Of a stretch of 14,199 nucleotides of DNA, positions 5,256-13,102 are shown one piece after another. Both the position numbers and the translations under genes were made by a program. The notes under the pieces were generated by a model that had not been told where the DNA came from, ran no database searches, and saw nothing but the letters and a program-made list of their open reading frames with translations. Origin of the DNA: an uncultured Alistipes sp. (GTDB taxonomy: Bacteria > Bacteroidota > Bacteroidia > Bacteroidales > Rikenellaceae); NCBI GenBank assembly GCA_900549685.1, contig UROX01000054.1, positions 1-14,199 of the forward strand, given 5' to 3'. Numbering within the stretch: the first letter of the stretch is position 1; each line of letters begins with the position of its first letter.

Positions 5256-7964
5256 CTATCGTATTTCGATGTCCGGTGTTTTCGCGTTTCTTCGCTCGAT
5301 GCGGACGGTCAAGGTGCCTTGCAGGAGGTGACGGACGGTCGCCTTGTCTCGGTCGAAAACGGCGGGCAGCCGTCGCCATACGCCGTCTTGCAGACAGACG
5401 ACCTGCAATTTGCCTTTCGTTTTTCCTGTGGGGATCGAAAATTCGTTCAGCGGTTCGCGGCTGTACAGCGTGTAACGGTCGGTGCTGTCGCGCCGCAGCC
5501 AGGCGTCGTTGTCGGAATCCGAGCGCAGCGAGAAGTTCTTCTCGGCGAACGAGCGGCCGCGCAGGGCGATCCGTTCGACGCTGCTGTTCCGTTCCCGGCA
5601 GAATCCCAGCGTGCCGTCGAGCGTCGTACCGTCGTCGAAACGGTTCTCGTGCCCGTTGTCCGAACGATAGAAGCGGTCCTTTTGTCCCGCGCCCGAGACG
5701 ATGGAGAAACCGTATGCCGTCGTGTCGGCGTTTTCCGCCGCGATGGGGCGGGGATCGAATACGGGCGCTTCTTCGCCCTTTTTCAGCGGAAAGAGCAGCG
5801 TCTCGAAACGTGCCGGCAGGTTCTTCTGCTGGGTGTAGGCGATGATCGGAGCCGATAGGTTTTCGTCGTGTTCGTTGCCCGTATTCATGTAGCCGCTGTC
5901 GATCGAGGCTACGATCGGGTCGTTTCCTATGGGCACGACGCACAGGTTGGCGCAGTCCGCGTAGCGGGTGCGGAACGAGCGTCCGTCCGCCTGTCGTTCG
6001 ACGGGACCGGGCAGCGTGTGGAAATATTGTCTGAGAACCGGAGCGCCCTCTCCGCTGAGTCGGTCTCTGAGCAGCCAGTATTCGCCTTTGACGAAAAACA
6101 GTTCCCGTTCGTGATCCACGCCGTCGTAGTTCGTCAGTCGTCCGCGGGCGTAGTCGTACAGCGCGTTGCTTTCCCAGGCCTCGTTGCGCACGTCGTCGCC
6201 GGCTTTTTTGGCCAACTGCCGTTTCCCGTCGGGACCGACCTGCACGCCGTTGTGGGCCCGTACCGTGCGGTAGAAGGCCGTGAAGAGCGGATCGTTGTAG
6301 CTCACCCCGCGGCCCGGATCGACCACGAGCGTCTTGTCGTAGGCGAACAGTTCGATATTCAGGTAGTCGTGGTGGTTGTGCGAGCCGGCTCCGTCGGGCG
6401 AGTTGTCGAACAGGCAGTAGAGCGAGCCGCCGTCTTCGTCCCGGCAGGCTTTGCCGCTGCGCATGACGACCAGCTTCGAGGCCGGAAGCAGACGCGATTC
6501 GAGGGCGAGATCGGGCAGGACGGGAACTTGCTCGAACTTGTCGTACCCCGTTTTGCCGAAGTAGACATAGTCTTCGGCGGTGAAGCTGCCCGCGAGGGTT
6601 TTGTATACCGGATCGCCGAACAACACGGTCGCCCGGCCGAAGAATTCGGCGTCGTCGCGCACGGTCTCCGAGCGGGCGCCTTTGAAATAGACGCCCATGT
6701 CGCCCATCGACGGGTTGCTGTTGTCGGGCTTTTTGAGGCTGACGATCAGGTCGTAGGTTTTCCGGAGTTTGTCCATCGCCTCGTCGTCCAGTCCGGGCAA
6801 ACCGTTGAGTCCCGAAATGAAATAGACGGCTTTCGTGGCGGTTTCGCCCACATGGCGGTGGTAGTCTATCGTCAGCTCGAACTGGAAGCCGTCGTCATTG
6901 ACGGCTGCTTTGAGGTTGTTCGAAAGCGTTTTTTTACAGAATTGCAGGATATCGTCCGAGTTTTTCCATTCGGGCGTCATAACGACCAGCGGAATGATGC
7001 CCGACGATACCGTGGTTTCCCAGTTGCCGCACGCTCCCCGTTTCAGGTAGTCGTACAGATAGCGCGTGTGTTCCATCGCCGAACGGAAAAATTTCCATTT
7101 CCGGTCTGCGGTGAAGCGGGGCGAGCCGGCGAAATAGTAGTAGCTCTGGAGCCAGTTGCCGATCCGTATGCCGGCTTCCAGCGCCCGACACGGACCGTGC
7201 GGGGCGGTATAGCTCTGGCGGAGAGGGTTCCATGTGCCTCCGGTGAGTTCTATCGGATAGTCCGGCACGGGATTGTCCTCGATCCAGTCCTCGATCCAGT
7301 GCCACCAGCAGTCGAAATATTTTTCGTCTCCGGTGAACCAGTAGGCCAGTCCCAGGTCGTTCAGGTAGGGCATGCGGTTCAGAATGTTGATCCATTCCTT
7401 GTTCTCGTTCCGCCATGTGATGTCGCCGTCGTCCCAGCGGAAAACGGTTCCTTCGATCGGCAGTTCGAACGTGAGGGTGCGCTCGGCCCTGTCTGTCGTT
7501 TTTCGTTCGAAATCGGGATAGAGCCTCCGCAGATCGGCGACCACCTCGCTGCGGTTCTCCGGGCCGTACATGAACCGGCGGTCCGTCCTGTTGTCCAGAA
7601 AGCGGAAGTAGAGGGCCGCAGCCTCGTCGTACCGTTGCGCTTCGACAGCTTCTTTCACCTCGTTCAGTCCCGGGTAGTCCAGGTCGATGCCGGAGAAAAA
7701 CGCCTGTCGGTCGGCGATGCGGAACGGTTGCTGCGCCCGCAGCGGGGCGGACAGGAGTGTCGATACGAACAGAAGGGTGAGAACGGCCGCGATTGCCGGG
7801 AGTTTTCGGTTCCCCTGCGATACGGTTCGCGGGACGGGATGTGCGGTTTCGCCATGCGGGGCGAAGCCGCAGAGGATCGATCTCCCGACGGATGTTTCTT
7901 CTCCGTGCGGTTCCGTGTGCGGCCGTCCGAGAGAAGTTCGTTCTGTAAAGACAACGGTTTTCAT
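5256..7964 (-). CDS. Secreted heparinase II/III-family polysaccharide lyase
   Basis: The product is 902 residues. After a signal-type hydrophobic stretch (residues about 55-73, LPAIAAVLTLLFVSTLLSA, then LRAQ), an (alpha/alpha) toroid domain runs to about residue 430. It contains CGNWETTVSSG (N314) and LTIDYHRHV (Y368), in the positions of the catalytic Asn and Tyr of PL12-type heparan lyases. The beta-sandwich heparinase II/III domain follows, with MRSGK, GAGSHNHHDYLNIEL (H529, H531, H532) and VVDPGRGVSYNDP, then a C-terminal beta domain. These lyases cut uronic-acid polysaccharides by beta-elimination in the periplasm; the substrate cannot be read from the sequence and could be heparan/heparin-like or an alginate-type glycan. 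ATG 7964 is the only ATG, GTG or TTG in frame before the hydrophobic segment, leaving an odd 54-residue polar leader. There are no sulfatases, SusC/D or regulators nearby. A promoter-like site lies just upstream. Confidence 0.9.
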   Translation of the reverse strand: MKTVVFTERTSLGRPHTEPHGEETSVGRSILCGFAPHGETAHPVPRTVSQGNRKLPAIAAVLTLLFVSTLLSAPLRAQQPFRIADRQAFFSGIDLDYPGLNEVKEAVEAQRYDEAAALYFRFLDNRTDRRFMYGPENRSEVVADLRRLYPDFERKTTDRAERTLTFELPIEGTVFRWDDGDITWRNENKEWINILNRMPYLNDLGLAYWFTGDEKYFDCWWHWIEDWIEDNPVPDYPIELTGGTWNPLRQSYTAPHGPCRALEAGIRIGNWLQSYYYFAGSPRFTADRKWKFFRSAMEHTRYLYDYLKRGACGNWETTVSSGIIPLVVMTPEWKNSDDILQFCKKTLSNNLKAAVNDDGFQFELTIDYHRHVGETATKAVYFISGLNGLPGLDDEAMDKLRKTYDLIVSLKKPDNSNPSMGDMGVYFKGARSETVRDDAEFFGRATVLFGDPVYKTLAGSFTAEDYVYFGKTGYDKFEQVPVLPDLALESRLLPASKLVVMRSGKACRDEDGGSLYCLFDNSPDGAGSHNHHDYLNIELFAYDKTLVVDPGRGVSYNDPLFTAFYRTVRAHNGVQVGPDGKRQLAKKAGDDVRNEAWESNALYDYARGRLTNYDGVDHERELFFVKGEYWLLRDRLSGEGAPVLRQYFHTLPGPVERQADGRSFRTRYADCANLCVVPIGNDPIVASIDSGYMNTGNEHDENLSAPIIAYTQQKNLPARFETLLFPLKKGEEAPVFDPRPIAAENADTTAYGFSIVSGAGQKDRFYRSDNGHENRFDDGTTLDGTLGFCRERNSSVERIALRGRSFAEKNFSLRSDSDNDAWLRRDSTDRYTLYSREPLNEFSIPTGKTKGKLQVVCLQDGVWRRLPAVFDRDKATVRHLLQGTLTVRIERRNAKTPDIEIR
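7276..7299. repeat. 12-bp perfect tandem duplication inside the lyase gene
   Basis: TCCTCGATCCAG occurs twice head to tail (7276-7287 and 7288-7299). On the coding strand it gives the peptide WIEDWIED in the first domain of the lyase. The unit is a multiple of three, so the frame is kept. It may be a slippage duplication or a coincidence of similar codons, since aromatic-rich helices are normal at this place in the family. Confidence 0.8.
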
Positions 7965-8639
7965 GGAGGATTTTGCGTTAGGGTTTTTACAAAATAACGA
8001 AAATATCCGGGTTTATGCAAACGGTTGCAGAAATAATTTCCGTCATCGGTTCCGTGTTTCGACACGCCTGTGTCTTTCCGAACTTCCCGACCTGCCGCTG
8101 TCGTCCGGGACCCGGCTGGCTGTGCGTACGGACCGGAGCCGCTCCGGATTTTCGCTTCTGCGGAGTGCTTTTTGTTGCGATTCTGCATCTTGGGTATATG
8201 GCCTTAGTCGCTTCCTCCCGGTCGCGGATGAGGACTGCGATAATGCCGATCCCCGCTTCGTGGACGAGCGACCCTTTGTGGGGCTTCGGCGAGGGAATGT
8301 AGCCGTAAAAATCGTTTCGGACGGTCGTTTCCGATTCTTGCCCGGGCGAAACGGTTCGGATCTGCAGGCTATGGTCGTCGGAAACAATGGTTGGAGAGCC
8401 GGATCGTGGACTCGTAACGATATATCTTCGTCGGTGTGCGCGGGGGAATGGTCCGGTGTTCGATGTCCGGGCCGCGGACGGATTGCCGCAGTCGGATCGG
8501 CGGACACGGATGCCGCCCGTCTCGTGTCCGGAATGGATCGTCGTGCGGCGGCAGGGTTGTGCCCCGGAGAAGCAGGGGAAACATCTCCGAATGAAATGCG
8601 GCGATAGCGGAACGTCTCCGGCGGCAGGGAAAAAGAACG
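7965..8639. other. Intergenic region, 675 bases, mostly unexplained
   Basis: The region lies between the lyase start and the gltX terminator. Its lyase-proximal end holds the promoter-like site at 7990-8021. The remainder, about 8022-8629, is as GC-rich as the coding DNA around it and is crossed by open frames on both strands, but none has a plausible start plus a recognisable product. A short perfect hairpin (CCGGAG-CCG-CTCCGG, 8133-8147, followed by ATTTT on the plus strand) is visible. A minus-strand stretch at about 8180-8370 reads like ordinary protein with G/C-biased third codon positions (for example VHEAGIGIIAVLIRDREEA) but has no in-frame ATG nearby, so it could be a decayed gene. 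No tRNA is seen. Confidence 0.5.
7990..8021 (-). promoter_or_regulatory. Bacteroidota-type promoter candidate for the lyase gene
   Basis: On the minus strand, TTTG (8021-8018) is followed after 20 bases by TTATTTTG (7997-7990). This resembles the Bacteroidota sigma-ABfr promoter, TTTG / 19-21 bases / TAnnTTTG, with one mismatch in the -7 box. Transcription would begin a few bases downstream, leaving a 5' leader of about 15-20 bases before ATG 7964. No Shine-Dalgarno is present, as usual in this phylum. Confidence 0.5.
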
Positions 8640-8673
8640 GACGGGCCGATGCTTTGTACGGCATCGGCCCGTC
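8630..8673 (-). terminator. Rho-independent terminator after gltX
   Basis: GACGGGCCGATGC (8640-8652) pairs perfectly with GCATCGGCCCGTC (8661-8673) around an 8-base loop. Reading on the minus strand, the stem is followed by CGTTCTTTTT (A-rich on the plus strand, 8630-8637). It lies 43 bases beyond the gltX TAA stop. The GC-rich stem plus T tract is a textbook intrinsic terminator and marks the end of the ychF-to-gltX transcript. Confidence 0.88.
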
Positions 8674-8715
8674 TGGGAGAGGTCTGCCGGATGTTTCCGG
8701 CCTGTTTTCGGGATA

Positions 8716-10242
8716 TTACCGGCCCAGTTTCTCGAGGGCTGCGTCGATACGGCGCAACGTTTCTTCTTTCCCGATGATTTCGCAGATGTCGAAAATGCTC
8801 GGTCCCGAGCTGGCGCCCACCAGCGTCAGACGGAAAGAGTTCATCACCTGACCCATCGGATATTCGTTGGCTACGATCCAGTCGTGTACGATCTGTTCGG
8901 CGTTCTCTTTGGTGAAATCTCCGATGCCGGCGATCACTTCGCGAAGGGCCGCGATGCGGGTCGGATTCTCGCCTTTCCAGAATTTGGCCGTCCCTTTGGC
9001 GTCGTACTCCTGCGGGGCGATGAACAGGAACGACGACAGCTCCCATAGATCGGATACGAACGTCGCCCGCTCCTTGAGCAGTGCCACGATGCGGGTCGTT
9101 TTGGCGAGGTCGGCTTCGATGCCTTTTTCCCGTAGCAGCGGCAGCAACAGGCCAGCCACCTCTTCGTCCGTTTTGGCGTGCAGGTATTGGGCGTTGAACC
9201 AGCGGGTCTTTTCGGGGTTGAACCGGGCCCCGCTCTTGCTCACCCGCTCCAGCGAGAAGGCTTCGACCAGCTCGTCCATCGTGAAGATTTCCTGTTCCGT
9301 TCCCGGATTCCATCCCAGCAGAGCCAGCATATTGACGAACGCTTCGGGAAAATAGCCGTCCTCGCGATACCCCCGGGCCGTTTCCCCTTCGGGCGATACC
9401 CAGCGCAGCGGGAATACGGGGAATCCCATCTTGTCGCCGTCGCGCTTGCTCAACTTGCCGCCTCCGGTGGGTTTGAGCAGCAGCGGCAGGTGGGCGAACT
9501 GCGGTTGCGTGTCGCTCCAGCCCAATGCCCGATAGAGCAGGTAGTGCAACGGCAGCGAGGGTAGCCATTCCTCGCCCCGGATCACGTGCGAGATTTCCAT
9601 CAGATGATCGTCCACGATATTGGCCAGATGATAGGTCGGCAGTGCGTCGGCCGATTTGTAGAGCACCTTGTCGTCCAGCGTCGAGGTATTGACCGTCACG
9701 TCGCCCCGGATCAGGTCGTGCATATGCACTTCTTCGTTTTCGGGCATCTTGAACCGCACGACCCATTGCTCTCCGGTGTCGATGCGGCGACGGACCTCCT
9801 CGGGACTCAGCGCCAGCGAAGTGGCCAGTTTTTCGCGCACCCGGAAGTCGTAGGCGAACGTTTTTCCCTCGGCTTCGGCGGCCGAACGGATCGCGGCGAG
9901 TTCTTCGGGCGTGTCGAAAGCATAGTAGGCGTGACCCGACTCGATGAGCTGAAGGGCGTACTGCAGATAGATTTCCCGGCGTTCGCTCTGGCGGTAAGGA
10001 GCGTGCGGGCCGCCTTCCCTGACGCCCTCGTCGATGGCGATGCCGCACCACGCGAGCGATTCCATGATATAGTCTTCGGCTCCGGGGACGAAGCGGTGCG
10101 AGTCGGTGTCTTCGATACGCAGGATGAAATCCCCGCCGTTTTTCTTGGCGAACAGATAGTTATACAAAGCCGTCCGTACGCCGCCCATGTGGAGCGGGCC
10201 GGTAGGGCTCGGTGCGAAACGCACCCTGACTTTTCGTTCCAT
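8716..10242 (-). CDS. gltX: Glutamate--tRNA ligase (GluRS)
   Basis: This cytosolic class I aminoacyl-tRNA synthetase charges tRNA-Glu using ATP and glutamate. The product is 508 residues, normal for Bacteroidota GluRS. The N terminus carries RFAPSPTGPLHMGGVRTALY with the HIGH-type HMGG at residues 18-21, then RIEDTD. HVIRGEEWLPS and LLYRALGW mark the Rossmann-fold middle, and GGKLSKRDGD with KLSKR at residues 263-267 is the KMSKS signature. The C-terminal helical anticodon-binding part ends in DAALEKLGR before TAA. The ATG at 10242 begins MERKVRVRFAPSP, as expected, and lies 15 bases after the SIMPL gene stop. It is the last gene of the minus-strand string and is followed by a strong terminator. 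The family is certain; a discriminating versus non-discriminating GluRS cannot be decided from this window. Confidence 0.98.
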   Translation of the reverse strand: MERKVRVRFAPSPTGPLHMGGVRTALYNYLFAKKNGGDFILRIEDTDSHRFVPGAEDYIMESLAWCGIAIDEGVREGGPHAPYRQSERREIYLQYALQLIESGHAYYAFDTPEELAAIRSAAEAEGKTFAYDFRVREKLATSLALSPEEVRRRIDTGEQWVVRFKMPENEEVHMHDLIRGDVTVNTSTLDDKVLYKSADALPTYHLANIVDDHLMEISHVIRGEEWLPSLPLHYLLYRALGWSDTQPQFAHLPLLLKPTGGGKLSKRDGDKMGFPVFPLRWVSPEGETARGYREDGYFPEAFVNMLALLGWNPGTEQEIFTMDELVEAFSLERVSKSGARFNPEKTRWFNAQYLHAKTDEEVAGLLLPLLREKGIEADLAKTTRIVALLKERATFVSDLWELSSFLFIAPQEYDAKGTAKFWKGENPTRIAALREVIAGIGDFTKENAEQIVHDWIVANEYPMGQVMNSFRLTLVGASSGPSIFDICEIIGKEETLRRIDAALEKLGR

Positions 10243-10257
10243 TTTTTCGTTTATCGT

Positions 10258-10992
10258 TTATTTGACAAGATATTCCAGTCTTACGGTAATGCTCGCTTTC
10301 TTGTGTTTCGAGGCCGAGTTGTAGACGCCTCCGGCCGAGAGCGCTTCGTTCGAGTTGGCTCCGGTGATCTGGAACACGCCCATGCGGGCGCCGGAGAGTC
10401 TTCCGAGCCGCGATCCGGCGTTGCGCGCGATGTTCTCGGCCCGCGTACGGGCGTCGGCCGACGCCTGTTCGATCAGCTCCTGCTTGAGGTCCGACAGCCG
10501 CGTGTAGAAATAGTCGGGCTGTTCCGATTCGATCATCACGCCCCGGGCGATCAGCGACGAAATTTCGCGCGACACGTTCTCGATGGCCTCCACATCGGTC
10601 GATTCGATCTTGAATTCCTGCCGCAACTGGTAGCCGGTGAACCGTTCGCCTACATAATGGCCGTTTTCGTAGACCGATTCGGAGAGGCGATCGACATTGA
10701 CGAACATGAACAGCACCGTGCTGTCGGCCACGCCTTTCTCGTGCAGATAGGCCTGTACCTTCCGCTTGTTTTCTTCCAGCGCCGCATAGCCGCCGGCCAC
10801 GGTGGAGGCCTGTTCCACGACGGCCCCTTTCCATACGATCAGGTCCGAGGTGAATTCCTTCTCGCCCAGACCCGTAACGGCGATCCGGTCCTGCGACCGG
10901 TATTTGTACGTATAGCTGCGGCCCAGAATGGCTGCGGCGATGACCGCACAGAGTCCGGCGATGACCGGAATCCATATTTTCCGAGATTCCAT
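10258..10992 (-). CDS. SIMPL domain-containing (DUF541/BP26-like) membrane-anchored protein
   Basis: The product is 244 residues. A single N-terminal hydrophobic segment (about residues 6-24, IWIPVIAGLCAVIAAAILG) should act as an inner-membrane anchor or uncleaved signal, placing the rest in the periplasm. The body matches the SIMPL/DUF541 pattern: IAVTGLGEKEFTSDLIVWKG, YLHEKGV, FTGYQLRQEFKIES, SDLKQELIEQASADARTRAENIARNAGSRLGRL and a closing ASITVRLEYLVK strand. Family members include Brucella BP26 and E. coli YggE, which assemble into ring-like oligomers; the biochemical role is not settled and I do not assign one. The ATG at 10992 sits 13 bases after the kinase stop, and gltX begins 15 bases after this stop, so it is internal to the operon. 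Confidence 0.9.
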   Translation of the reverse strand: MESRKIWIPVIAGLCAVIAAAILGRSYTYKYRSQDRIAVTGLGEKEFTSDLIVWKGAVVEQASTVAGGYAALEENKRKVQAYLHEKGVADSTVLFMFVNVDRLSESVYENGHYVGERFTGYQLRQEFKIESTDVEAIENVSREISSLIARGVMIESEQPDYFYTRLSDLKQELIEQASADARTRAENIARNAGSRLGRLSGARMGVFQITGANSNEALSAGGVYNSASKHKKASITVRLEYLVK

Positions 10993-11005
10993 ATCGTTTT
11001 CGAAT

Positions 11006-11896
11006 TTATCGTTTCAGTCGGTTTCGGAGTTCTTCGGGCAGCTCGGGCATCGCTCCCGCCTGCGTGCAGACATAGGCCGAGACGTCCACGGCCAGCCTGT
11101 GCGCTTCGCGGAGCGTTTGGCCGCAGAGCAGCGCGGCACAGAAAGAGGCGGTGAACGAGTCGCCTGCGCCTACGGTGTCGGCCACCGTCACGCGCGGCGT
11201 TTCGAGGAACGATGCCTCGTCGGCCGAAAAGACGTAGCTGCCTTCGGCTCCGCAGGTGAGAATCAGCATGCGCAGTCCGTATCGTGCGATCAGCGCACCG
11301 CACGTCCGTTTCGGATCGTCCGGGCCGATGCCGAACATCCGTTCGATCACCGTCAGCTCTTCGTCGTTTATTTTCAGTATATCGCACCTGCCGAGCGAGG
11401 CTTCGATTACCTCTTTCGAATAAAAATGCTGGCGCAGGTTGATGTCGAACACTTTGTAACGGTCCGTTCCGTCGGGCATCGCGTCGAGGAAACGTCCGAT
11501 CGTGTCGCGCGAGACCGGACTCCGCTGGGCCAGCGAGCCGAAACATACGCAACGAGTCCGCCGTGCGAGTTCTTCGATGCGGGCCGTGAACGGAATGTTG
11601 TCCCATGCGACGTGTTCCCGGATCTCGTACTGCGGTATGCCGGCTCCGTCGAGCGTGACCTGTACCGTTCCGGTCGGATAGTCCACCCGTTCGATCCGCT
11701 CGGCGAGACCTTTGTTCCATAGAATCTCCAACGCCTCGTCGCCGGGAGCGTCCGTACCCACGGCGCTCAACACCGTGCTTTCGAATCCGAACTGTGCGAT
11801 GTGATAGGCGAAATTGGCCGGGGCGCCGCCCAGCTTCTTCCCTTCGGGCAACATGTCCCAGAGCACTTCGCCCATGCCTGCGATGATTCCGTCCAT
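11006..11896 (-). CDS. PfkB-family sugar kinase, fructokinase-like
   Basis: The product is 296 residues from ATG 11896 (MDGIIAGMGEVLWDMLPEG). I rejected the longer open frame starting at 12004 because its extra 36 residues are read out of frame from the end of the transporter gene. PfkB features are the N-terminal LGGAPANFAYH sugar-binding segment (G23-G24), TGTVQVTLD, KINDEEL, LILTCGAEGSYVF, and the signature DTVGAGDSFTA whose GAGD aspartate (D246) is the expected catalytic base. The WDMLPEG...GGAPANFA beginning is typical of bacterial fructokinases, which convert fructose to fructose-6-phosphate with ATP; ribokinase-like or other hexose specificity is possible. The sugar transporter gene ends 13 bases upstream on the same strand, arguing for uptake-coupled phosphorylation of the imported sugar. 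Confidence 0.9.
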   Translation of the reverse strand: MDGIIAGMGEVLWDMLPEGKKLGGAPANFAYHIAQFGFESTVLSAVGTDAPGDEALEILWNKGLAERIERVDYPTGTVQVTLDGAGIPQYEIREHVAWDNIPFTARIEELARRTRCVCFGSLAQRSPVSRDTIGRFLDAMPDGTDRYKVFDINLRQHFYSKEVIEASLGRCDILKINDEELTVIERMFGIGPDDPKRTCGALIARYGLRMLILTCGAEGSYVFSADEASFLETPRVTVADTVGAGDSFTASFCAALLCGQTLREAHRLAVDVSAYVCTQAGAMPELPEELRNRLKR

Positions 11897-11909
11897 ATCG
11901 GTAGCCGTT

Positions 11910-13070
11910 TTATCGGTTGAGGGAGAGTTTCTTCGACAAATAGAGCAGGTAGGCGACGCCGACGGCCATGACGGCCACGGCTCCGGTCTGCGAGGAGAGT
12001 GCATCCGATGCCACGCCCATCAGGATCGGGAAGATCGTGCCGCCGAACAGCCCCATGATCATCAGTCCCGACACCTCGTTCTTTTTGAGCGGCATGTGCA
12101 GCATGGCCTGAGCGAAGATGACCGAGAAGACGTTGGAGTTGCCCAGTCCGATCAGGGCAATGCAGGCGTAGATCGCGAACTGTCCGTGCAGGAAGAACAG
12201 GCCCGCCATCGCTGCGGCCATGATCGCTACGCTGATCGTGAAGAACGTGCGTGCGGGACATTTGGCCAGAATGAACGCACCGGCGAAACTGCCGACGGTA
12301 CGGAACAGGAAATAGAGGCTCGTGGCGTAGCCCGCGTCGGCCAGCGTCATGCCCACGCGGTCGATGAGCAGCTTGGGAGCCGTCAGGTTCATGCCTACGT
12401 CGATGCCCACGTGGCAGACGATGCCGATGAACGCCAGCAGGATGAACCTGTCGCCCAGCAGCGAGAGGCACTGTCCGAACGTGGAGGTCGATCCCTTCTC
12501 GTCGTCTTCGCGGATACGCGTCACGCCGAGCGCCAGCACGGCAAGCAGCGAGACCGCCGTGAAGAGCGGGTAGAGCAGCCGCCAGTTGCCGAAATGCAGC
12601 GCCGCGTATCCGGCGATGATCGGGGCGAGGAACGAGGCGATCGCCTTGACGAACTGTCCGAGCGTCAGCGTGCTGGCCAGTTTCTCTTTATTTACGATGT
12701 TCGATACCAGCGGGTTGAGCGATACCTGCATCAGCGTGTTGCCGATGCCCAGCAGACAGAACGACACGAGCATGAGCGTCTTGTCGTAGGCGACGACCGG
12801 GAGCAGCAGGGCCGCGGCCGTCACGACGAGGCTCAACAGGACGGTCTTTTTGCGTCCGATGCGGTTCATCAGCATGCCCGTGGGCACCGAGCCGATCAGG
12901 AACCAGAAGAACACCATGGAGGGGAAGAAGCTCGCTTCCTTGTCCGAAAGCGCGAAGTCGGCCTGGATGTAGTTCGTCGAGATGCCGACCAGATCGACGA
13001 ATCCCATCGTGAAGAACGTGAGCATCACGGGGATCAGTTTCAGCCCCGGACGGTTGGTACTGTTTTCCAT
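11910..13070 (-). CDS. FucP-like (FHS) sugar MFS transporter
   Basis: The product is 386 residues with 12 predicted membrane segments, in the inner membrane. The TM2-TM3 loop carries the MFS motif A variant GMLMNRIGRKK (residues 65-75). TM4 ends in SLNPLV and is followed by LGQFVKAIASFLAPI, the arrangement of the fucose/glucose/galactose:proton symporter group. The short polar N terminus MENSTNRPGLK and the ATG at 13070 fit well. The likely role is proton-coupled import of a monosaccharide; with the fructokinase-like gene 13 bases downstream, fructose is the best guess. A similar pairing of monosaccharide importer and fructokinase is known in the Bacteroides thetaiotaomicron levan locus. It lies 32 bases after the ychF stop, the widest spacer in the string, with no terminator visible between them. 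Confidence 0.88.
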   Translation of the reverse strand: MENSTNRPGLKLIPVMLTFFTMGFVDLVGISTNYIQADFALSDKEASFFPSMVFFWFLIGSVPTGMLMNRIGRKKTVLLSLVVTAAALLLPVVAYDKTLMLVSFCLLGIGNTLMQVSLNPLVSNIVNKEKLASTLTLGQFVKAIASFLAPIIAGYAALHFGNWRLLYPLFTAVSLLAVLALGVTRIREDDEKGSTSTFGQCLSLLGDRFILLAFIGIVCHVGIDVGMNLTAPKLLIDRVGMTLADAGYATSLYFLFRTVGSFAGAFILAKCPARTFFTISVAIMAAAMAGLFFLHGQFAIYACIALIGLGNSNVFSVIFAQAMLHMPLKKNEVSGLMIMGLFGGTIFPILMGVASDALSSQTGAVAVMAVGVAYLLYLSKKLSLNR

Positions 13071-13102
13071 ATCGCAGTCGTTTTAGGTTTTTCGCAGGTC
13101 GT

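Noticed and set aside
5868..7997. Plus-strand open frame of 709 codons opposite the lyase
   Set aside because: It is antisense to a lyase gene with clear catalytic motifs; the Val/Gly/Arg/Glu-rich translation is a typical shadow.
8015..8302. Plus-strand 95-codon frame starting beside the lyase promoter
   Set aside because: Rich in Cys, Arg, Pro and Trp, with no consistent membrane or domain pattern and no initiation context.
7987..8664. Minus-strand 225-codon frame between gltX and the lyase as an intact gene
   Set aside because: Its only ATG lies inside the gltX terminator hairpin, and it runs through the lyase promoter-like site. At most it contains a decayed fragment.
8600..8700. tRNA or other structured RNA near the gltX 3' end
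   Set aside because: The pairing is a single hairpin with a T tract on the gltX-sense strand. No cloverleaf or T-loop consensus is present.
9586..11154. Plus-strand open frame of 522 codons spanning gltX, SIMPL and kinase genes
   Set aside because: It runs antisense across three well supported genes and their junctions, so it cannot be one real gene.
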